NCBI GenBank assembly: GCA_002440665.1
Contig: DJUX01000041.1
Span: 25,249 to 89,248 of the forward strand
Direction: 5' to 3'
Source: Dechloromonas sp. UBA6271
GTDB taxonomy: Bacteria > Pseudomonadota > Gammaproteobacteria > Burkholderiales > Rhodocyclaceae
Length of the DNA stretch: 64,000 bases
The translations under genes and the position numbers were made by a program. The first letter of the stretch is position 1; each line of letters begins with the position of its first letter. The notes beneath the pieces are model-generated. The model was given only the letters and a program-made list of their open reading frames with translations, did not search any database and was not told where the DNA came from. Shown here one piece after another: positions 35,150-45,050 of the stretch.

Positions 35150-36337
35150 ATGTCCGACGCCATTCTTCGCCGTACCTCTCGCCGCCGGGTGCAGGAACCT
35201 GCCAGCCCCGGGCGTTCCAGCCAGCAACAACCCGCTCGCCCCCAGAGTTGGGCGGGAAAGACACCCCAGGAAATCCTCGCCCGCTACCAGCCGGGCAAGG
35301 CGCCGCCGCTCAAGGTGCTGGAGGTCCTGATCAAACTCTTCAACACTCAGCACACGGCGCTGGAGAAAACCGTCTCGCACAAGACGCGGCAGGAACGCGC
35401 GCAGTTTCTGCGGCGCTTCTTCCGCGACCTGAAGCAGAAGGCGGGCTTCAAGACGGTGCCGGACCCGCGCAACCTCGGGCAGAAGCACATCCACGCGATG
35501 GTGCAGGTCTGGCAGCAGGCGCACCTGGCACCAGCGACGATCCAGACCTACCTGAGCTTCCTGCGGGGGCTGGCGATGTGGATGGGCAAGCACGGCTTCG
35601 TGCGCAAGCCGGGCCACTACGGCCTGAGCCTGGAGGAGTACCAGCGCCACGAGTCCGCCCAGCGGGACAAGAGCTGGACCGCCCAAGGGATCGATGCGGA
35701 GGCGGTGATCGCCGAGGTGTGCAAGTTCGACCTCCGTGTCGGCGCATCGCTGCAGCTGATGTCGGCCCTGGGGCTACGGCGCAAGGAGTCGGTGCAGTTC
35801 CGGCCATTCCAGCATGTCATGCCGTTCAGCGAGACCGGGCTGCCAGAGAACCGGCAGCAGGCGGATCGATATGCATGGGTCAAGGGCAAGGGCGGCCGGG
35901 TGCGCTGGATTCCCCTGGACAGTCCGGTTCATCTGGCGGCGCTGGAGTTTGCCCAAGGCGTGGTCGACGGTCGCGACGCCCACATGGGCGATCCGCGTCG
36001 GGACCTGAAGCGTAACCTGCGGCGGCTGGACTACGTCCTGGAGAAATTCGGCATCACTGTGCGCAAGCGGGGCGCGACAGGTCATGGCCTGCGCCACGAG
36101 GTGTTGAATGATGCCTATGAAGATATCACTGGGGTGCCGTCCCCGGTCCGGGGTGGCGGGCCGGTATCACCGGAACTGGATCGGGCGGCGCGGCTGGCGG
36201 TGTCGCAACTGGCGGGGCATGCGCGCGCAAGGGCCGCAGGTGCCTACATCGGCACGATCATCAAGCCAAGTGGCCGGCCGGTTGGCTCGCCCGAGCCGAA
36301 GGGCGACGATGACGACGGGGCGGCCGTGCCGGTGTGA
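35150..36337 (+). CDS. Tyrosine recombinase/integrase-domain protein
   Basis: A 395-residue tyrosine recombinase with a core-binding domain (residues about 60-170) and a catalytic domain. The catalytic set is visible: Arg in SALGLRRKESVQF, Lys in KGKGGRVRWIPL, GHGLRHEVLNDAY (H-x-x-R), a second His in LAGHARARAAGAY and the nucleophile Tyr in AGAYIG. It lies inside the element, far from the guaA junction, so it is more likely an internal recombinase (resolution or excision helper) than the guaA integrase. Confidence 0.85.
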   Translation: MSDAILRRTSRRRVQEPASPGRSSQQQPARPQSWAGKTPQEILARYQPGKAPPLKVLEVLIKLFNTQHTALEKTVSHKTRQERAQFLRRFFRDLKQKAGFKTVPDPRNLGQKHIHAMVQVWQQAHLAPATIQTYLSFLRGLAMWMGKHGFVRKPGHYGLSLEEYQRHESAQRDKSWTAQGIDAEAVIAEVCKFDLRVGASLQLMSALGLRRKESVQFRPFQHVMPFSETGLPENRQQADRYAWVKGKGGRVRWIPLDSPVHLAALEFAQGVVDGRDAHMGDPRRDLKRNLRRLDYVLEKFGITVRKRGATGHGLRHEVLNDAYEDITGVPSPVRGGGPVSPELDRAARLAVSQLAGHARARAAGAYIGTIIKPSGRPVGSPEPKGDDDDGAAVPV

Positions 36338-36357
36338 GCGGTGTCCGGACAAGGCGG

Positions 36358-36388
36358 TGCCGGGCGGGAACGATTGCGCCGCCCGGCA
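36358..36388. terminator. Hairpin between recombinase and ParB genes
   Basis: Perfect 10-bp inverted repeat TGCCGGGCGG and CCGCCCGGCA around an 11-base loop, placed between convergent genes. There is no T-tract, so it may be a rho-assisted terminator or mRNA stabiliser. Confidence 0.65.
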
Positions 36389-36405
36389 TCGCCTTGCGGC
36401 GTGCC

Positions 36406-38424
36406 TCACGCCGTCACGGCTGGCTCGCCGGGCACCCTGCGCGTGTCGTCCGCTGCCGCTTCGGTTTGCCTGGTCTGGGCGGTGTTGATGCGCAGGCAGG
36501 CGGGCAACCAGCCCGTGCCGGCCACCGTCTGTTCCGCCCCCGTCACCACGGCATCCTTTTTGAGCGCGGCCAGCGGGCTGGCCGCATTGGCATCGACGGC
36601 CTCGGTGACGACCTCGAGGACACGTGCCTTGGAGACGTGGTTGAAGTAGGACGCCCCCGTGGCCGTCCACCATTGAGTCATGTCCAGCCCCAAGGCCCGC
36701 GCCAACGCCTCGTTGCTTTGCCGCTCGGGCTCAGTTCCATAGATGCCCGTGACGGTGACCGCAACGACGAAGGTCAGCAGGCGCAGCGCCGTCGCCTGCT
36801 CCTGCGCGAGCAGCCACGGGAAGATTTCCTCCAGGTTCTCCGGCAGCCGCTCGGCCCACGCGGTGCGCTCGGCCTGAAGCTTCGCCCAGGCGGCACTGGC
36901 CCCCATGTCCTCGGCGGCGGAGCGAAGGTCGGATTGGCTGTCGGTCGCGCTGATGGCGAAGACGTTCTCCGAGCGGCAATAGTAGAGATCGTTGCCCCGG
37001 AAAATTTTCTGTGCCAGATGTGCGGTGATCGCGGCCAGCGCCACGTCGGGGCGGTCGAGCAATTCGGCCTGGACGGCGGCGACCCGGTGGGCGGTGAGGC
37101 AACGCACCAGCTTCTCGGAATGCACCGGGCGGGTCTTGGCCGACGGCAGCGAAACCAGTGGTTCGTCGGTGCCGTTTTCGGCGGCTTGGCGCGCGGCCTG
37201 GACCATGTCGCTGCGGTCGTCGGGGCGGATCAAGCCGTACTTCACCGCAACGGCACCGTTGTGGCCGACATGGACGACGCAGCCGGCCTGGGCCATCAGG
37301 TCGGCCGGCCACACGCTGAGGGCTTCGTCGAGCGCCTTGCGTTGTTCCTCCAGGCCTTCGGCTTCGCCTTCGAGCCGATAGAAGGCCTCCTCGTTGCCGT
37401 CTTCGTCGGCCAGCGCTTCTGCCAGCGCTTCCATCTGCGCGTGTAGCGCCGCGATGCGACCATCCATGTCCTCCAGGGCAGCCGCTTCCTCGGCATCCGG
37501 TTGGCGCTTCGTCTTGCGCAGTTCGCCGTACTTGACGTACTCGTCGAAGGCATAGCGGACTCTGACATCGACCCATTTCCAGCCTTCGGCCGCGATCTGC
37601 ATGGCCTTTTTTTGTAGTTTGTCGGTGGCCAGTTTTTCCAGGAGGGCCGCATCGAGCAGGTAGACCTTCTTGTCGTCGTCGCTGAAGAGGTCGCGCCGTA
37701 GCGCACCGCCGGCCTTCTCATAGGCCTTGAGTGTTACGTACTTGGCGACGGCATCGCGGTCGGACTCGATCTCGCCCTGGGTCAGCAATTGGCGCAGGTA
37801 GTCGGGACGGCGATTCCACGACGTCAGCGCGGCCCAGGTCTGCTCCTGCTTCTGGTGATCATCCACCGAGGCCAGCACCATCAGGCAGTCCAAGCCGATC
37901 TGGTCTTCGCGGAACAGCGTCATCAGCTTGGGCGAGACCGTGGCGAGTTTCATGCGGCGCTTGACCACCAGGGGAGTGACCCCGAAGGCAGCAGCCACGT
38001 CCTCGACCGACTTGCCCTGCCCAATCAGCTTGGCAAAGGCTGCGAACTCGTCGGCCGGATGCATGGGGATGTGGAAGACGTTCTCCGACAGGCTGGCGAT
38101 CAGCGCCCGGTCGGCCGGCACGATCAGCACGGGTACGGGGTAATTGTCGGCGAGGTCGCCGTTGCCCACCAGCAGGCTCAGCGCTTCGAGCCGGCGACCG
38201 CCCGCGCAGACCTCGTAGCGGCCGCGTGCGCCTTGCACGACAACGAGGTTCTGCAACACGCCGCATTCCTTGATCGAGGCCGCGAGTTCGGCCATGTTCA
38301 GCTTCGGGGTGCTGCCACCGGCGCGCGCCTGATAGTCCTGCGAGAGGACCAGCTTGTTGAAGGGAACGCAGGTACGGGGCGACGCTTCGATGATGGCATC
38401 GATTTCGGCTTTGGTGAATTTCAT
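36406..38424 (-). CDS. ParB/KorB-like partition protein, large
   Basis: A 672-residue protein from ATG 38424. The ParB N-terminal domain is clear: LNMAELAASIKECGVLQNLVV, YEVCAGGRRLEALSLL and SLSENVFHIPMHPADEFAAF. A helix-turn-helix follows (SVEDVAAAFGVTPLVVKRRM). The remaining 400 residues include a coiled-coil stretch rich in Ala/Glu (about residues 320-370) and are far longer than canonical ParB. Similar oversized ParB-type proteins are backbone genes of plasmids and integrative elements. A role in partition or element gene control is likely. Confidence 0.85.
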   Translation of the reverse strand: MKFTKAEIDAIIEASPRTCVPFNKLVLSQDYQARAGGSTPKLNMAELAASIKECGVLQNLVVVQGARGRYEVCAGGRRLEALSLLVGNGDLADNYPVPVLIVPADRALIASLSENVFHIPMHPADEFAAFAKLIGQGKSVEDVAAAFGVTPLVVKRRMKLATVSPKLMTLFREDQIGLDCLMVLASVDDHQKQEQTWAALTSWNRRPDYLRQLLTQGEIESDRDAVAKYVTLKAYEKAGGALRRDLFSDDDKKVYLLDAALLEKLATDKLQKKAMQIAAEGWKWVDVRVRYAFDEYVKYGELRKTKRQPDAEEAAALEDMDGRIAALHAQMEALAEALADEDGNEEAFYRLEGEAEGLEEQRKALDEALSVWPADLMAQAGCVVHVGHNGAVAVKYGLIRPDDRSDMVQAARQAAENGTDEPLVSLPSAKTRPVHSEKLVRCLTAHRVAAVQAELLDRPDVALAAITAHLAQKIFRGNDLYYCRSENVFAISATDSQSDLRSAAEDMGASAAWAKLQAERTAWAERLPENLEEIFPWLLAQEQATALRLLTFVVAVTVTGIYGTEPERQSNEALARALGLDMTQWWTATGASYFNHVSKARVLEVVTEAVDANAASPLAALKKDAVVTGAEQTVAGTGWLPACLRINTAQTRQTEAAADDTRRVPGEPAVTA

Positions 38425-38710
38425 ACGGAGGGCTCCTGAACGGTTGAAGGAGGCATGCCGATGGGCATGTCCATGAGTACAGAATCTCATCCCAACCCCG
38501 CCCTTCAAGCCTCCGGGCTTCGCTGTCAGAAGCCATGCGCGACCACGGATGGCAGGACCAATGTGAGCCGAATGGCATCCTCATCGATCCATCGGCTCGC
38601 CGGTGTCACGCCTGATCTCGAAACGGTGCCGCCAAACCGGCCGTTCCTGCTGGGCGCCCCAACCGCCTACCACTACGCTGGGGCCCTCTTCCGCACCCGC
38701 ATAGGTCTTC

Positions 38711-39391
38711 ATGCATTCCAATTCCCAGCGGCGACATCGGCGCTCTGTCGTCATGCAGCGCATCGCGGGTCTGGAGCGGGCGCTGGAACAGGCGCAGCAC
38801 CTCCTCCACCAGGACGATCTCACGCCGCTCCTGAACCGTCGCGGATTCCGGCGCGCCTGCGACCGGTGGGCCGGCAACGGCCCGATGGCCATGTCGGCCT
38901 GCTGCGCGATGATCGACCTGGATGGCTTCAAGGCCATCAACGACCGGCACGGCCATCCGGTCGGCGACGCCGCGCTGGTTCACTTCGCCGCCACGCTGCG
39001 CCGGCATCTGCGTCCCGCCGACACCATCGCGCGGCTGGGTGGCGACGAGTTCGCCTTGATCCTGATGGATTGCAGCGGCGGCGATGCGTGCTTGCTGCTG
39101 GAACGCTTGCAGGAGGTACTCGCCGGATCACCCCTGTCAGTGCCGGGTGGCGCCGTGCCGTTGCGATTCTCTGCCGGGGTCGCCGAGCTTCATGCGGCTG
39201 AATCGCTGGGGCAGGTGATGGAGCGTGCCGATGCCGCCTTGCTCGATGCAAAGCAACTGGGCAAGGCGATGGTTCGCCTGAGCGTTCCACCGGCGCGGTC
39301 TGCGCGGGCGGCCACGGCGAGCGCGGGCGACCGACAGACCGCTTCAGCGTGCGTTCCCATCGCCATCGATGAACGGGAACGCGACGGGTAG
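38711..39391 (+). CDS. Diguanylate cyclase (GGDEF), no sensor domain
   Basis: A 226-residue protein: a short N-terminal coiled-coil-like segment (VVMQRIAGLERALEQAQHLL), then a GGDEF domain. The metal and substrate region DLDGFKAINDRHGHPVGD and the active RLGGDEFALIL motif are intact. RPAD five residues before GGDEF forms an inhibitory I-site. No membrane or sensory domain is present, so activity may be set by expression. Diguanylate cyclases on integrative elements such as SXT raise host c-di-GMP. Confidence 0.88.
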   Translation: MHSNSQRRHRRSVVMQRIAGLERALEQAQHLLHQDDLTPLLNRRGFRRACDRWAGNGPMAMSACCAMIDLDGFKAINDRHGHPVGDAALVHFAATLRRHLRPADTIARLGGDEFALILMDCSGGDACLLLERLQEVLAGSPLSVPGGAVPLRFSAGVAELHAAESLGQVMERADAALLDAKQLGKAMVRLSVPPARSARAATASAGDRQTASACVPIAIDERERDG

Positions 39392-39643
39392 TCGGATCCT
39401 CGGCCGCATGTCCCACCAGATGCCGGCATCGTTGGACACCACCCGATTGGACGCGCATCAAACCCCTCACTGCTGGTGGCCCATGGCCGCCCAACCCATT
39501 GCCACCCGCAACCTGCCTGCTCCACCAGGGATTTCGCAGGCGAATGGCCGACCGGTGCGCACGGCCGCTCGCCGGACGGCACACTGTTAGGGCATCTGGC
39601 TTCGGCCAACGCGCGCTCGTTCGAGCGCTCCCGAGTCGCCTCG

Positions 39644-39664
39644 GGCGTTGCGGTCGTTACCCGC
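39644..39664 (+). repeat. Dispersed repeat motif, copy in the giant-gene leader
   Basis: GGCGTTGCGGTCGTTACC, a variant of the motif at 34461, 50352 and 53839. All copies lie on the plus strand, in gene-free leaders. Confidence 0.65.
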
Positions 39665-39881
39665 ATTCTTGTTGTGGCAGCGTTCAATGGCTGCCCCTGG
39701 TTCCGCGCACTACGCTGAACTGAGCCCAGCGCCGGCCGACACTCGTCGGCGGGTTTCCAAGCCCTTGGCGCTCGCCGCCTTGTACCCGATATGCCGGTTT
39801 CGCCTTGAAGTCCGGCGCCGTCGCGTACGTCTGGCCTTTGCCAACCGGTCGTCCACGACCGTTTTCTTGCCCATCCCACCC

Positions 39882-39937
39882 GGGGAGCCCGCCTCCCCGA
39901 TGGGGTCGCTGTGTTCCCCGTTTTCCTTGGAGAACAC
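39882..39937 (+). promoter_or_regulatory. Two-hairpin 5' leader of the giant gene
   Basis: Hairpin 1: GGGGAG-CCCGC-CTCCCC (39882-39898). Hairpin 2: GTGTTC (39911-39916) pairs with GAACAC (39932-39937), with the GGAG ribosome site at the base of the 3' arm and ATG at 39942. The same layout recurs before four other genes in the element. Confidence 0.65.
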
Positions 39938-39941
39938 ACCG

Positions 39942-42900
39942 ATGTCCCGCCGTACCGCGCCTTCCCTGTGGCTGCCCGGGTTCGACCCGGCGGCCCCGAC
40001 CCTGCCCCGCCCTGCAGATCCGATTTGCCTTTCCGTTTCTTGCGAGCCCGCCGAGCCGGTCGATGCCATCCACGTCGAGAACCTTATCGACGTAGAGCAA
40101 GAGCAGGTTGTGGACACCGTCCGCGCCAACTGGCGGGTGGTGGCCACCGCGACCGAGGCCGCCCCGCGCATCCTCTGGCCGCAACTGATCCACACCGACC
40201 TGGAGCACCTGACCGGCCCGATCGCGAAGTTCGAGGCCAACCTGGCAGCGATCACGCTCCTTCGGGAGATCGAAGCCGAAGGCCGGCCGGCCAGTACGGA
40301 TGAGCGCCAAGTTCTTCGGCGCTACACCGGCTGGGGCGGCCTGCCCGCCAGTTTCAATCTCGAAGCCGCAGACAGCACCTGGGTCGAACGTGCCCGTCGC
40401 TTGCAAGCGATGCTCAGTGCCGAGGACTACGAATCGGCGCGCGCCTCCGTCAACAATAGCCACTACACCGAGGTCCACGTGATCGAGGCGATATGGCAGG
40501 CGGTGGAGCGCTTCGGTTTCACCGGCGGGCGCATCCTGGAACCCGCCGCCGGCATCGGCCACTTTATCGGCGCCATGCCGCGGAATCTGGCCGAGCGCAG
40601 CAGCATCACCACAGTCGAGATCGACCGGGTTTCCGGCCGCATCCTCAACGCGCTCTACGCGCCCGGCGGCGTCGATGTTCGGATTTCGCCGTTCGAGAAA
40701 ACTCCCCTGCCCGACCACTGGTTCGACCTCGTGATCGGCAACGTCCCCTTCGGCAAGTACATGGTCGCCGACGTGAGCAACCGGGCCTATGCCCGCTTCA
40801 GCATCCACAATTACTTCTTCGGCCGCGCCCTCGACCTGGTGCGCCCCGGTGGGCTGGTGTGCTTCATTACCAGCAGCCACACGATGGATGGCCAATACGA
40901 CGCGGTGCGCGAGTACATCGCAAGTCAGGCTCACCTGCTGGGTGCCATCCGGCTCCCCAAGGGCACCTTCGCTGGCATCGCCTCGACCGAAGTGCAGACC
41001 GACATCCTGTTTCTGCGCAAGCGGCAGCGGGCCGAGGCGGTTGAGGCCAAATGGTTGAAACTGGGCACGGTGCCCGATAGTCTCCGGCACCCTCAGTGCT
41101 ACGAGCGCTACCTGCCGATCAACGCCTGGTACGCCGAGCACCCGCAGTTCTGCATTGGCCGCATCCGCCGCGAGAGCAATGGCTACGAGGAAGTACCGGT
41201 CGCCGTGTTCGAGGGCGACCTGGAGGCGGCCCTGGCCGAGCGCATCGCCTTGCTGCCGGCCGGTGCTTACCGGCCGGTGGCGCACAAGGCGGCCCCGCTG
41301 CGGGTGGTGGTCCCGGCCGAGGCCGGTGCCCGTCCTGGCAGCTACCGTCTCCATCAGGGGCGGGTGCATCGGGTCGAGGGCAGCGAACTGGTCGACGTCC
41401 ATGACCAGCTCAATGCCACGCAGCGGGCCCGCGTCACCGGCCTGTGCGCCATCCGCGACCACGCCCGGGCCCTGCTCGATGCGCAGTTGGCGGATGCGGG
41501 CGACGGTCGGCTGGGTCACCTGCGAGCCATGCTCAATGGGACCTACGAGCGCTTTGTGTCGCGCTACGGTTGCCTGTCCACGCGCGCCAATGCGCTGGCG
41601 TTCCGGCGCGACCCGGACTATCCGCTGTTGCTGTCGCTGGAGCATTACGACGAAGAGGCCGACACGGCCCGCAAGGCTGCGCTGTTCACCCGGCGCACGC
41701 TGACCCGGGTCGTCGAACCGAGCACCGCGGGCGAGCCGGCCGAGGCGCTGGCGGCGTCCGTCCAGTGGCGCGGCTGGGTCGATCCGGCCTACATGGCCGA
41801 ACTGCTTGGGGCACCCGAAGCTGCGGTGCTGGAGGCACTGGCCGGCGCGGGGCAGGTTTTCCTCGACCCGGCCGACGGGGAATGGAAGACCGCCGACGAC
41901 TACCTGTCGGGCAACGTGAAAGCGAAGCTCAAGCAGGCGGTGCTGTCCGGGAGTACCTACCAGCGCAACATCGACGCGCTGGAACAGGTGCAACCGGAAG
42001 ACCTGCCACCGGCGGCCATCGAGCCGCGCCTAGGCGCGGTGTGGATTCCGGCCCTCGACGTCGAGGCGTTCATCCAGGAGGTTCTTGAACTCAAGGACTG
42101 CCAGGTGGGCTACTCGGCCGAAGCCGGTGCCTGGTCGGTGAGGTACGGCGAGTGGGAAGCGCGGCAGAACGTGAAGGTGACCCAGGAATTCGGCACCTCG
42201 CGCATGAACGCGATCGAGCTCGTGCAGTGCGCGCTCAATGTGCAGGTGCCGACCGTGCGCGACCGCGATCCGCTGACCGACAAGTATTTCGTCAATCCCG
42301 ACGAGACGCTGGCGGCACGGGAAAAACTGGGCCTGATCAAGGAGCGGTTCGCCGGCTGGGCCTTCGAAGAGACCGAACGCCGCGAGAAGCTGTGCAGGAT
42401 CTACAACGACCTGTTCAACGCCACGCGGCCGAGGCGCTTCGATGGCTCGCACCTGAAGCTGCCGGGATTCTCCCGCTGCTTCGTGCTGCATCCGCACCAG
42501 CTGGATTCGGTGTGGCGCATCGTGCAATCCGGCAACACTGGGCTGTTCCATGTGGTGGGTGCGGGCAAGACGGCGGTATGCGTCATCGCCAGCATGGAAT
42601 TGCGCCGGCTGGGTTTCGCGAGCAAGCCCTGTCATGTGGTCCCGAACCACATGCTGGCCCAGTACACGGCGGAATTCGTCCGGCTCTACCCGAACGCCTC
42701 GGTGCTGATGGCGAGCAAGGAGGACCTGGAAGGCGACCGCCGGCGCGAGCTGGTGTCGCGCATCGCCACGGGCGATTGGGACGCGGTGGTCATCACGCAC
42801 TCGAGCTTCGAGCGCATCAGGATGTCACCGCGATTCAGCGAGCGATTCATCAAGGAGATCATCCATGAAATAGAGATGGCGGTACGCGCCGAGAAGAGCA

Positions 42901-44951
42901 ACGACCGGTCCAACCGGATCATCAAGCAACTCGAGGCGATGAAGAAGAACTGGGCGGCGCGGCTGGAAAAGCTGTCGGCCGACCAGAAGAAGGACGACCT
43001 GCTCAGCTGGGAGTTGCTGGGTATCGACGCCCTGTTCGTCGATGAAGCTCACCTGCACAAGAACCTCTACCGGTTCACCAAAATGACGCGGGTGGCGGGT
43101 CTGCCGCTGACGAGTTCGGAGCGCGCCTTCGATCTGTTCCTGAAGACGCGCTACACGATGCAGCTCCACGGGCATGCGCAGCGCGGCGTGGTGTTCGCGA
43201 CGGCGACGCCGGTGGCCAACACCATGGCCGAGATCCACACCATGATGCGCTACCTGCAGCCCAACCGGCTGGCGGAGCTCGGGCTGCAGCAGTTCGATGC
43301 CTGGGCCGCCACCTTCGGCGAAAGCGTCACGGCGCTGGAGATCGCGCCGGACGGCAGCGGCTATCGGATGCACACGCGCTTCGCGCGCTTCATCAACGTG
43401 CCCGAGCTGATGGCGGTGTTCGGCGAAGTGGCCGACATCCGCACGGCGGAGATGTTGGACCTGCCGGTGCCGAAGCTGCGCGGCGGAAAGCCGCGCATCG
43501 TCGCCTGCCCGGCGAGCCCGTCGCTGAAAGCCTTCGTGCAGACGCTGGTCCGGCGAGCGGAAGCCATCCGCAACGGCGACGTCAAGCCGAACGAAGACAA
43601 CATGCTGGCGATCACCACTGACGGCCGCAAGGCCGCGTTGGATTTCCGGCTGGTGGCGCCGCTGGCGTGCTTCGACGAAAACGGCAAGGTAGCCGCCTGC
43701 GTGCGGGAGGTCCATGCCATTTGGCAACGCACGACGGACTTCCGCGGCGCCCAGTTGGTGTTCTGCGACTTGTCGTCCCCCAAGGGCGGCAAGAGTTTTA
43801 GTGTCTATGACGATCTGCGGGACCGGTTGATTGGTGCGGGCATCCCCGAAAAGGAGATCGCCTTTGTCCATGATGCCGAGACCGATGCCCAGAAGGCGAC
43901 GCTGTTCAAGGCGGTGCGCGAGGGTCGGGTCCGGGTGCTGCTGGGCTCCACCGCCAAGATGGGCGTGGGGACCAATGTGCAGACGCGGCTCACGGCCTTG
44001 CATCACCTCGATGCGCCCTGGCGTCCCTGTGACGTCGAGCAGCGCGAGGGGCGTATCCTGCGCCAGGGCAATGAGTGTGAGGAAGTGGAAGTCTTCCGGT
44101 ATGTCACGGAAGGCAGTTTTGACAGTTACATGTGGCAAACGCTGGAGACGAAGGCGCGTTTCATCGCCCAGGTGATGAAGGGCGACCAGGGCATCCGCTC
44201 GCTGGAGGATGTGGAACTGGCGGCGCTGTCCTATGCCGAGGTGAAAGCCTTGGCGTCGGGAAACCCGCTGGTGATCGAGAAAGCCGGCGTGGACGCGGAG
44301 GTGGCGAAGCTCGCGACGCTGTTCTCGGTGTGGCGCAACCAGCGCTATGCCAACGAAAGCGAAGTGGGCCGGCTGCCGATGATGATCGAGGCGCTGGAGA
44401 AGAAGGTCTCACTGTACACGCAGGATGTGGCCCGGATCGAGCCGCAGACTATGCAGGGCATCGCCATGGAACTGGCGGAGCGCAAGATCGTCGGCCCCGA
44501 TGCGGTGGGCGAAGCGCTACGCGGGTTGGTGAAGACAGCCAGGGAAGAGGTGCGCACGGCCAGCCGGATGATCGAACGGATCGTCGGCCGGTTCGGCGGC
44601 TTCGACCTCGGCATCCTCGCGGCCCGCGGCGACGAGACGCCGAACCTGTATTTGGCGGGGCACTGCCTGTACAACGCCGAGCCCTATCAAACAGGGCCGG
44701 CCCTGGTGGCTGCTTTGCTGGGTGTGCTGGAATCGGTAGGCAAGCATCACGCCGATGCCGAGATCCAGTTGGAAACCCGCCGCAAGCGGCTGGAAGACCT
44801 CCGGCTGGAACTGGCCCGGTGCTTCGAGCATGAAGGCCGACTGACGGACATGCTGGTCCGGCAACGCGAGTTGCTCAGGCAACTCGACCTGGATAAGGAC
44901 GAAGCCGGTAGCGCGAAGGTCGACGCCGAAGAAGTACGACAAGCCGCTTGA
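39942..44951 (+). CDS. Giant adenine methyltransferase-helicase (DarB-like)
   Basis: A 1669-residue protein. The N-terminal third is an N6-adenine methyltransferase: SAM motif RILEPAAGIGHFIGAMP and catalytic DLVIGNVPFGKYMVAD (NPPY-type). The middle and C-terminal parts are a SNF2-like superfamily 2 helicase: Walker A HVVGAGKTAVCVIA, DEAH box LFVDEAHLHKN, ATATPVANTMAEIH, and motif VI QREGRILRQGN. A coiled-coil tail follows. The ORF is open from 39648, but the ATG at 39942 has a ribosome site and a conserved-type leader. Phage P1 DarB has this architecture and protects incoming DNA; an antirestriction role is inferred. Confidence 0.85.
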   Translation: MSRRTAPSLWLPGFDPAAPTLPRPADPICLSVSCEPAEPVDAIHVENLIDVEQEQVVDTVRANWRVVATATEAAPRILWPQLIHTDLEHLTGPIAKFEANLAAITLLREIEAEGRPASTDERQVLRRYTGWGGLPASFNLEAADSTWVERARRLQAMLSAEDYESARASVNNSHYTEVHVIEAIWQAVERFGFTGGRILEPAAGIGHFIGAMPRNLAERSSITTVEIDRVSGRILNALYAPGGVDVRISPFEKTPLPDHWFDLVIGNVPFGKYMVADVSNRAYARFSIHNYFFGRALDLVRPGGLVCFITSSHTMDGQYDAVREYIASQAHLLGAIRLPKGTFAGIASTEVQTDILFLRKRQRAEAVEAKWLKLGTVPDSLRHPQCYERYLPINAWYAEHPQFCIGRIRRESNGYEEVPVAVFEGDLEAALAERIALLPAGAYRPVAHKAAPLRVVVPAEAGARPGSYRLHQGRVHRVEGSELVDVHDQLNATQRARVTGLCAIRDHARALLDAQLADAGDGRLGHLRAMLNGTYERFVSRYGCLSTRANALAFRRDPDYPLLLSLEHYDEEADTARKAALFTRRTLTRVVEPSTAGEPAEALAASVQWRGWVDPAYMAELLGAPEAAVLEALAGAGQVFLDPADGEWKTADDYLSGNVKAKLKQAVLSGSTYQRNIDALEQVQPEDLPPAAIEPRLGAVWIPALDVEAFIQEVLELKDCQVGYSAEAGAWSVRYGEWEARQNVKVTQEFGTSRMNAIELVQCALNVQVPTVRDRDPLTDKYFVNPDETLAAREKLGLIKERFAGWAFEETERREKLCRIYNDLFNATRPRRFDGSHLKLPGFSRCFVLHPHQLDSVWRIVQSGNTGLFHVVGAGKTAVCVIASMELRRLGFASKPCHVVPNHMLAQYTAEFVRLYPNASVLMASKEDLEGDRRRELVSRIATGDWDAVVITHSSFERIRMSPRFSERFIKEIIHEIEMAVRAEKSNDRSNRIIKQLEAMKKNWAARLEKLSADQKKDDLLSWELLGIDALFVDEAHLHKNLYRFTKMTRVAGLPLTSSERAFDLFLKTRYTMQLHGHAQRGVVFATATPVANTMAEIHTMMRYLQPNRLAELGLQQFDAWAATFGESVTALEIAPDGSGYRMHTRFARFINVPELMAVFGEVADIRTAEMLDLPVPKLRGGKPRIVACPASPSLKAFVQTLVRRAEAIRNGDVKPNEDNMLAITTDGRKAALDFRLVAPLACFDENGKVAACVREVHAIWQRTTDFRGAQLVFCDLSSPKGGKSFSVYDDLRDRLIGAGIPEKEIAFVHDAETDAQKATLFKAVREGRVRVLLGSTAKMGVGTNVQTRLTALHHLDAPWRPCDVEQREGRILRQGNECEEVEVFRYVTEGSFDSYMWQTLETKARFIAQVMKGDQGIRSLEDVELAALSYAEVKALASGNPLVIEKAGVDAEVAKLATLFSVWRNQRYANESEVGRLPMMIEALEKKVSLYTQDVARIEPQTMQGIAMELAERKIVGPDAVGEALRGLVKTAREEVRTASRMIERIVGRFGGFDLGILAARGDETPNLYLAGHCLYNAEPYQTGPALVAALLGVLESVGKHHADAEIQLETRRKRLEDLRLELARCFEHEGRLTDMLVRQRELLRQLDLDKDEAGSAKVDAEEVRQAA

Positions 44952-44961
44952 GTTGATTTCA

Positions 44962-44987
44962 CCCCCACGGCCGAACGGCTGTGGGGG
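44962..44987 (+). terminator. Hairpin after the giant gene
   Basis: CCCCCACGGCC-GAAC-GGCTGTGGGGG, an 11-bp stem with one G-U pair, starting ten bases after the stop. There is no T-tract at once; a second, classical terminator follows at 45022. Confidence 0.7.
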
Positions 44988-45021
44988 TAGCGGTAGTCGT
45001 CGCCACGTTCCACCCCCATTC

Positions 45022-45050
45022 AAAGGCCAGACTCTGCTCTGGCCTTTTTT
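45022..45050 (+). terminator. Rho-independent terminator
   Basis: GGCCAGA-CTCTGC-TCTGGCC stem-loop preceded by AAA and followed by TTTTTT. It separates the giant gene from the thermonuclease operon. Confidence 0.92.

Larger units (their letters stand above)
39392..39941. other. Long leader of the methyltransferase-helicase gene
   Basis: A 550-base stretch with no convincing gene, ending at the giant gene's ATG. It contains a copy of the dispersed repeat (39644-39664), a degraded second copy near 39803-39828 (GAAGTCCGGCGCCGTCGC), and the two-hairpin leader described separately. The upstream part carries no recognisable promoter of consensus type. Confidence 0.5.

Noticed and set aside
39684..41993. 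A 769-codon minus-strand open frame opposite the giant gene
   Set aside because: Shadow of a GC-rich coding strand; no motifs, while the plus strand has methyltransferase motifs in the same bases.
42825..44138. A 437-codon minus-strand open frame opposite the helicase part
   Set aside because: Same reason: the plus strand carries helicase motifs I, II and VI here.
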